The position numbers and the translations under genes were made by a program. Under the pieces are notes generated by a model. The model was not told the DNA's origin. It saw only the letters and a program-made list of their open reading frames with translations, and ran no database searches. Positions 58,134 to 64,000 of a DNA stretch of 64,000 bases are shown here, piece by piece; the first letter of the stretch is position 1; each line of letters opens with the position of its first letter. The stretch lies in contig NC_059362.1 of NCBI RefSeq assembly GCF_019703515.2, forward strand, positions 27,177,826-27,241,825, read 5' to 3'. This stretch comes from Myxocyprinus asiaticus (taxonomy: Eukaryota > Chordata > Actinopteri > Cypriniformes > Catostomidae).

Positions 58134-61100
58134 GACATCAGTCTAGTTGAAGCACAATTGTTTTTGACATATGAATTTATGGACATCACCTAAATGACTT
58201 GCTATTTAACTTACTGTACTTGCTAGGTCAAAGTCCAACTAAGTTCTTGTTCGTAGTCCATGATGTGTCTACATAGTTTTCTTGGTACTAGAACAACAGG
58301 GAAGCACTTGAATTGTTATATAGTTTAATGCAATATGCCTCCATGGTATGCAGAGATGACAGTACAAACTGTAGACATGGACCATATATTAAACTTCTTT
58401 ATGTAATGGTGTTTTGACCCAAAACTCCCAACATTTCCCTCTTTTGGAAGATCTCATTTGGAATCTCTGTGTCCCTCTTTAACCTATAAAACTCTATAAT
58501 GCTCCTTGCCTGTGCTAATTAAGTTGAAGTGTCACTCCACACCATGACTCCCTTGGGTAGCAAACTAGTTCTGAGAACAATTAAATTGCCCCTGTTTGCT
58601 GTCAGTTGGCACTTAAAAGCAGGCTGCCAGAGCATCCTTAGGGTGACTGAAAAGAGAGTGTTTGTTAAGAAATGGATGAATGGTTCAAAGAGGTGTGTGT
58701 TCCTGATGTGCAGACTCACATAGATTATGTGATGCCATCTCAGTGTGACTGCCATTTTTGGCATTTTGGACACTTTTTAAGATATTCATTTTGTTTTCTA
58801 TAAACCTGTAACACATTTCAATGTTTATCTTACCTTACAGTTTATCTTAAACATTGAAATGTGTAATTTCTCCACCACTAGTGCCACCAAATAGAATTGC
58901 GAAAATAAACATTGTTCTCAAAACAGCTTTCTGAATACGCCACCTCTCTGCCATTTGTCGAACAAACAGAAAGTCTTGCCCCCAACTCATGGCATTGGTC
59001 AAGTCAATGTTGCTGCATAGGTCTAGATGGGTCACTCAAAACAAAAAACTTATATTTGTCTTTGCATATTAATCTGGGATAGATATTTTAACACCGAAAA
59101 GTTACACACTACAGCTTTAAGCCATAATCAGTGTCCATTATTACAGAATAAAACTCTGCTTCCTTCATTTGAGAAACATCTTTTGTGGCAATAATGTATT
59201 TTATTCTGAATTGAAGAGCTCAAATATTACACTTTGCTACTTTTATCAAGTAACTCAAAAGAACTTCCAATTTTCCAGGGTAACATGAGGGCTACAATGT
59301 TGTCATTTGTTTACATTTCAAATATTACTTACATTACTGTAGTAGCATAAACAACTCAAAATGATATGCTGCTTTATTTTGGTAGAATGCCCCTTTTTGT
59401 CCAAGAGGGGCAGGAAGGATGGACTTGCTGAAAAAGTCAGCAAGGATTGCAGTAAACATAACTCAAGAGATTTTATAACCCATATTTGATCTACTGAAGT
59501 AAAACTCTCTTGAAAAGCATCTGCCATTTTGTTCTGTTGTTGTTGTTTCATCACTTGCCTGTCTATGGCTTCCTTAACACTGTAAAGGTGGCACCATGAA
59601 AAGCTGTATACTCAAACTGTTTAATGCTCCATTACCTTCCACAAAGTTGTCGCTAGTCTTCCTGGGGTCCGCACAACAATACACAATAAAAAAATAATAT
59701 TTATAATGACAAAAAAAAAAAAAAGAAGAAGAAGAAGAAGAAAACTCCTGTCAAATCACCAAATATATAAATTAATTACAAATAAATTAAAGCAAATCAT
59801 TTTTCCACATTATGATCATAAAGTGGACATTATATTAGGCTGCACATGAAACATGGAATAGAATAATAATTAAAAAAAAATCAAATATCAAACATTAAAA
59901 TAAAATAACAACAATAACGAAAAAAAAAATCTGAAAAACACATAAATGAACCTATGTATTTGTAAGCTTAGCTTTACATAGTTTTTTGAACAAATATGTA
60001 CTTTTAAGCATATGGGAAGCATATTACAGACTGCTGAACCTAGATACCAAACAGTTTTTTTCATCAAATATGTTTGTGGACATGGTAAAAGAAGTTGAGC
60101 TATGCTCACTTGATGAGATTTATAACTAAAACCCACATATACTAGCTTTTCAAAAATGAAGCATGGTGTGTGATACGTGATGACTTTATGAAAGTATACC
60201 ATGATTCATTTAATTTATAGCTTAATTTAGCTATAAATAATCTAGCCTGCACATACAGCCATGATAATTTTCTGTGCATATCACAAATATTGGCATAAAA
60301 AAAGACAATAAAGCACTAATGTAGCTGTTCTTCTGTACATTTCTGAAGTTTTTAAAAATAGTTCTCAGATCTACTTGACCATATTACTGGACAGTACTCA
60401 AGGTGTGCTAAAAGCTAGTGAATGCACCTAATCCTTTAAAACAGAAAATTAAACAAATGCAGAACATTAGATTGAGGTGCTAATGTTAGCTACATTCCAA
60501 GTTTTGATATTAGTGTTGATCTTGCAGTAACAGTGTGATTCATTATTTAATGAACATTTGGGGTAGTTTTGTTGACTGCTCCTTTTAGTTTGGAGTTTGC
60601 CATTTATGTGCTGTAGTAGCATATATTCTTTTGTTCATTTTGAAAACCAACTGAAGACTTATCTCGATTCATATGGGGAGGGGGGGGGGGATTTGTTATC
60701 ATTAGCAACAGTAACAGATTATCAGATAACGCTGGCGAGCATGTTTTTTTCCCCCATTAAAACACCCTAATGGAATTTTGCCTACATTGCACACACCTTC
60801 CCTTTTCCAGCAACACCCCCCCCCCTAACATTCTAGACTAGAGTTTATTTTAAGTAATTTGTCTTAATTCACAAATATGCTACACTGTACTTTAACAAAG
60901 ATTATATGAGATTATAAAACTCTGGAATTTGATTTGTGCTATCAGGTATTCTGTAGGTAAACACTCACTGCCTCTGATGAAGCAATTATCCTTGGCAAAC
61001 AGTGAAGGTTTAAGTGCTGCTGAGCAGCTTTAAAGGTACAGTGAGTTTAGATGAGGGTCAATAAGAGAGATTTATTCATTTTGGTGTGCTGATGTCAGGA

Positions 61101-61820
61101 GTAGCACTGCTCTTGCTCTTGTAATTCATGCTGATGCTGCTTCAGGGTTTTAGGAGATGCTTTTTGTTGTTTGTGTCAGGACTTGTTTGTGTAAATTAGC
61201 CTTTTGGAGTATTATGCACTAACTTTATATGGCAGGAAGCTTGTAACGGTGGTCTTGAGGAAGAATTTGGTTTGGTTGTTAACCTGAGATCAATAAATAG
61301 ACCCAATTTACAAGCTTTTTCAGGCCAAGGACCCCTTGGGAGGAAAGAGAGAGAACAAGATTTATTCTATTCGTACTATAGTAATATATTTACATATCTT
61401 ATTATGATGCTCACATTGCAAAGCCATTAAAATAATCAGTATTTATGTACAAATACTGGATCATAACATTGCAATCTGAAAGGTATAGTTCACCCAAAAA
61501 TGAAAATTCTGAAAAATTCTGAAAAAATGAACAGTTTTGGTTGAAGTTAATTTGTATTGTATTTTTATTCAATACATATTTTCTTTTTGTCACAAAAATG
61601 AGTTTGAGATGAAACAATTATTGGAAGTCCCCTTACAGCACTTCCACAGATCCCCTATCGAAGACCCTTGCTTTATGGTGGGGAGCACTATAAGTATTAC
61701 TACAAGTGTTACTACACTGGTAGCCTACTTTAGGTTTACAGTAGTATAGGGCTTTAAGGCTTAAAGCTCACTACCATACCGTTTGACTCATATTGTCATT
61801 AGGGTATATCTACTATAAAG
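58134..61820 (+). other. ppp4r4 intron 2, middle part
   Basis: AT-rich. Contains a small palindrome at 58809-58863 ('acacatttcaatgttt' and its inverse), a (GAA)n run at 59724-59742, a G-run at 60675-60690, and a solo 'gtatagttcacccaaaaatg' MITE end at 61481. No ppp4r4 exon recognised. Confidence 0.45.
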
Positions 61821-61822
61821 TA

Positions 61823-62646
61823 GACATCTGCACGGGCCTTAAAATGAAACCCAAACCCGACCTGTACCTGAGACTGTGTGGTCCGACCCTAAAACCTGGC
61901 CCGAACGATACTGTCAGATTATAAGTCTGAACCCGAAATCGCTCACTATCTTTATAATTTCTTCTCCTAGCAAGTACTGTTGCAATAGGCTGTATTTTGT
62001 AAGCATATAGTACTGAAACAGTAAACATACAGTTTTAACAAGGCATGGCAGCCCCTCAGTACACTAGAGCAGAAGGGAAAAAAAACATTGACTTACCATA
62101 TATTTGGTGAAACTTCACTTGGTGCAGAACAATCTGGAATAAAATTAAACAATGCAACAATCCCCTCTATGCAGCCTGAACTTGTTCAGAACTTTGAATC
62201 TTTGTGACAACTTCACTAAAAACAATATAGACGCAGCGTAAAGAATGAAACAGAGTTCAGGTGTCTCGACATGCGTTTTTTACCATTTGAAGTTCTTTTT
62301 AACTTGACACAGTGTTTAAACAATGCCGGTCCTGCGCAAGACGCTGAAGAAACAGCGAGACACAGTGCAACAGTTAAAGACATTCGTACCTCATTTGTTT
62401 ACATAGGAAAACAATGGGAAAACAGAATAGATGCGCGCAAATACACGTTTGGTGTGAACAGCTCCTAAGTCGTCTGTTCACAAGTGAGTGAGAGCGCATG
62501 TGCGAAACAAGTTCAGTAGGCCTGTTTATTTTTTCATTTATAACAAACCCAAACCCGAAGTCCTACTTTAAAAACTGACCCGAACCCGGCCCGAAACCCG
62601 TTAGGTTCTCGGGTCCCATCGGGCCCAGGTCGGGTTGCAGACCTCA
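61823..62646. mobile_element. hAT-like non-autonomous element (probable)
   Basis: The left end 'tagacatctgcacgggcctt' and the right end 'ggtcgggttgcagacct' are imperfect inverse copies. Both ends contain 'aaacccaaacccga' runs in the same orientation. No transposase. The superfamily is suggested by the 'gtctgca.cggg' type of terminus and was not confirmed by a target duplication. Confidence 0.55.
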
Positions 62647-63370
62647 ATAAAGACATTGCCCTTGTTGGTCTTACACAATGTTAAGTGGAATCATCAGTCT
62701 TTAAACAATTTTATCTTCAAGCACATCCTGGAGTGAAGCATGAGCACAATTTAAAAACATGTGTCGCCTTGGATAGTTCACAGACAGCCTGTAACAGTCT
62801 GGGCTCTTCACTTCCTTCCCAGCATCAGTGGCCCAGTTGGGGATGGAAGTATTAGAGAGGCTGCCAAATGAAAACTAATAACTGTTTAGGTTTCATTACA
62901 GTCCTGCTGGCTCAACAATCAACTGCCAACTCACTTCCTCTGGAGGGGGAGCAAACAAACAGTGCATCACTTTTTTGCCACTGTATGTTGCCTTTCTCAC
63001 TCTCCCAACTTTGTTTTTAAACTCAAGACATACTTAACTGAGCACAGCAGAGCTCAGAAAGATGAGAAAACTCAGATAGATGGGTTTGACATGAACAGTT
63101 GTAGATTTCTTCTTCATTTCACAATATATATATTTTTTTATTCATCATTTCTGAACAAAACTAAAGACAACATAGAAATTTCTAAACATTATTTGTCTTG
63201 TAGTGTTACTTCCCTTGCATGGAAACTCATAAATCTGATCTCCTTTATAACTCAGTTGTTTATCCTAGATAGCAATGAGATTAAATGGAGAGCAGATCAA
63301 CGAATAAAAGGAATAAAAAATAAAATTCTCAGATTTTTCTCCTGAGAAGTAGACCCAAGTAATCTCACAT

Positions 63371-64000
63371 CAGTATAGCCACTTTTCCACTATTGGGGCT
63401 GTGCAATTCTGAGTACGATGAGTAACGGTTCCAGTAGCATTTCCACTTGAGCACTGTTTGGTATGGTACAACTTTTTAAATTATTCCCAGCCCGGATTTC
63501 TCAGCAAGGTTTGCTAACCATACTCAAGACTGAGAACTGGTGGAACGTTGTGACGTGGCGTCTCACAATTCGTAACTTGACCAGTCAGTCCATTTTCGCA
63601 GCACCACAATGGAAAAAGAAAACATAACCATGCAAGCGAGCTCCGATTGGTGCCGAATAGCATGTTTCAGCCATGGTAATCGCTCAGCTCGATGGTGGAA
63701 AAGAACATATAGTCACAAACTGTGTTCAGATTGGTCAAATAACAAAGTCTGGAGATTTCAGTATTAATTCAGACATTTCTTATCAAATTCTACCAAAAAC
63801 CAAATTTCTGGGCCATGCTGTCCACATTCATTCTTATACTTTGTATTTTTACTGTTTGTCAACTAATGTCTCATTTGTTTCTATTTTTATTAGTGCTGTC
63901 AGTCGATTAAAACTTTTAATCGCAATTAATCACATAATTTTCTGTTAATCGCGATTAATCACAGCTTTTGAAAGTGCTGAAATTTGACTTCTGTACTCCT
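63371..64000. repeat. fragments of DNA repeats at the window edge
   Basis: 63371-63670 starts 'gtatagccacttttccacta', a terminus frequent in fish DNA elements, and 63893-63963 carries 'agtgctgtcagtcgattaaa' followed by repeated 'cgattaatca' units, a common vertebrate DNA-repeat terminus. Both are cut by decay or the window end. Confidence 0.4.

Overview
The window looks like teleost nuclear DNA, most likely from a cyprinid or close relative. It is AT-rich, genes are split by GT-AG introns, and the transposon load (Tc1, hAT, L2/CR1-like LINEs, DIRS and Ngaro elements, palindromic MITEs) is typical of such fish. No bacterial-style gene order, operon or CRISPR array is present. Identifications rest on reading the sequence and on recalled family features; no database search was run.

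Three protein-coding loci can be supported. Two are tandem minus-strand copies of asb2 (ankyrin repeat and SOCS box protein 2, the substrate receptor of a Cullin-5/Elongin ubiquitin ligase). Copy A spans 41766-37601 and copy B spans 33404-12296. Each can be assembled into nine coding exons with an unbroken frame, giving 667 and 670 residues, and exons 2-6 and 8 have identical lengths in the two copies. The third locus is the 5' end of ppp4r4 (a regulatory subunit of protein phosphatase 4) on the plus strand: exons at 50314-50403 and 52956-53029, running off the right edge. asb2 and ppp4r4 are also near neighbours on human chromosome 14q32 (recalled), so this looks like conserved synteny.

Layout: 1-12.0 kb is gene-poor and rich in MITEs, with one orphan exon-like segment (3182-3029) and a decayed Tc1 element (10425-12009) just past the 3' end of asb2 copy B. 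12.3-33.4 kb is asb2 copy B, whose introns have been swollen by insertions. Intron 6 holds a Ngaro-type tyrosine-recombinase retrotransposon with diagnostic split direct repeats (A1 14147-14301; B1-A2-B2 24457-25001), and inside it a second, DIRS1-type element (15778-21728). Intron 1 holds a decayed LINE with an SGNH-esterase-like ORF and a foldback derivative of a Tc1 element (31002-32092). 33.4-37.6 kb is the spacer between the two asb2 copies, with a LINE 3' fragment split by a MITE. 37.6-41.8 kb is the compact asb2 copy A. 44.1-49.15 kb is a multi-layer transposon nest between the divergently oriented asb2 copy A and ppp4r4. 50.3-64.0 kb is the start of ppp4r4, with a hAT element, an L2/CR1-like LINE (56085-58133) and several MITEs in its second intron.

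No novel cellular system was found. The most unusual structures are the Ngaro-with-DIRS nest, the foldback Tc1 derivative, the families of TTAA-flanked elements, and the contrast between two tandem paralogues of the same exon plan, one occupying 4.2 kb and the other 21.1 kb.
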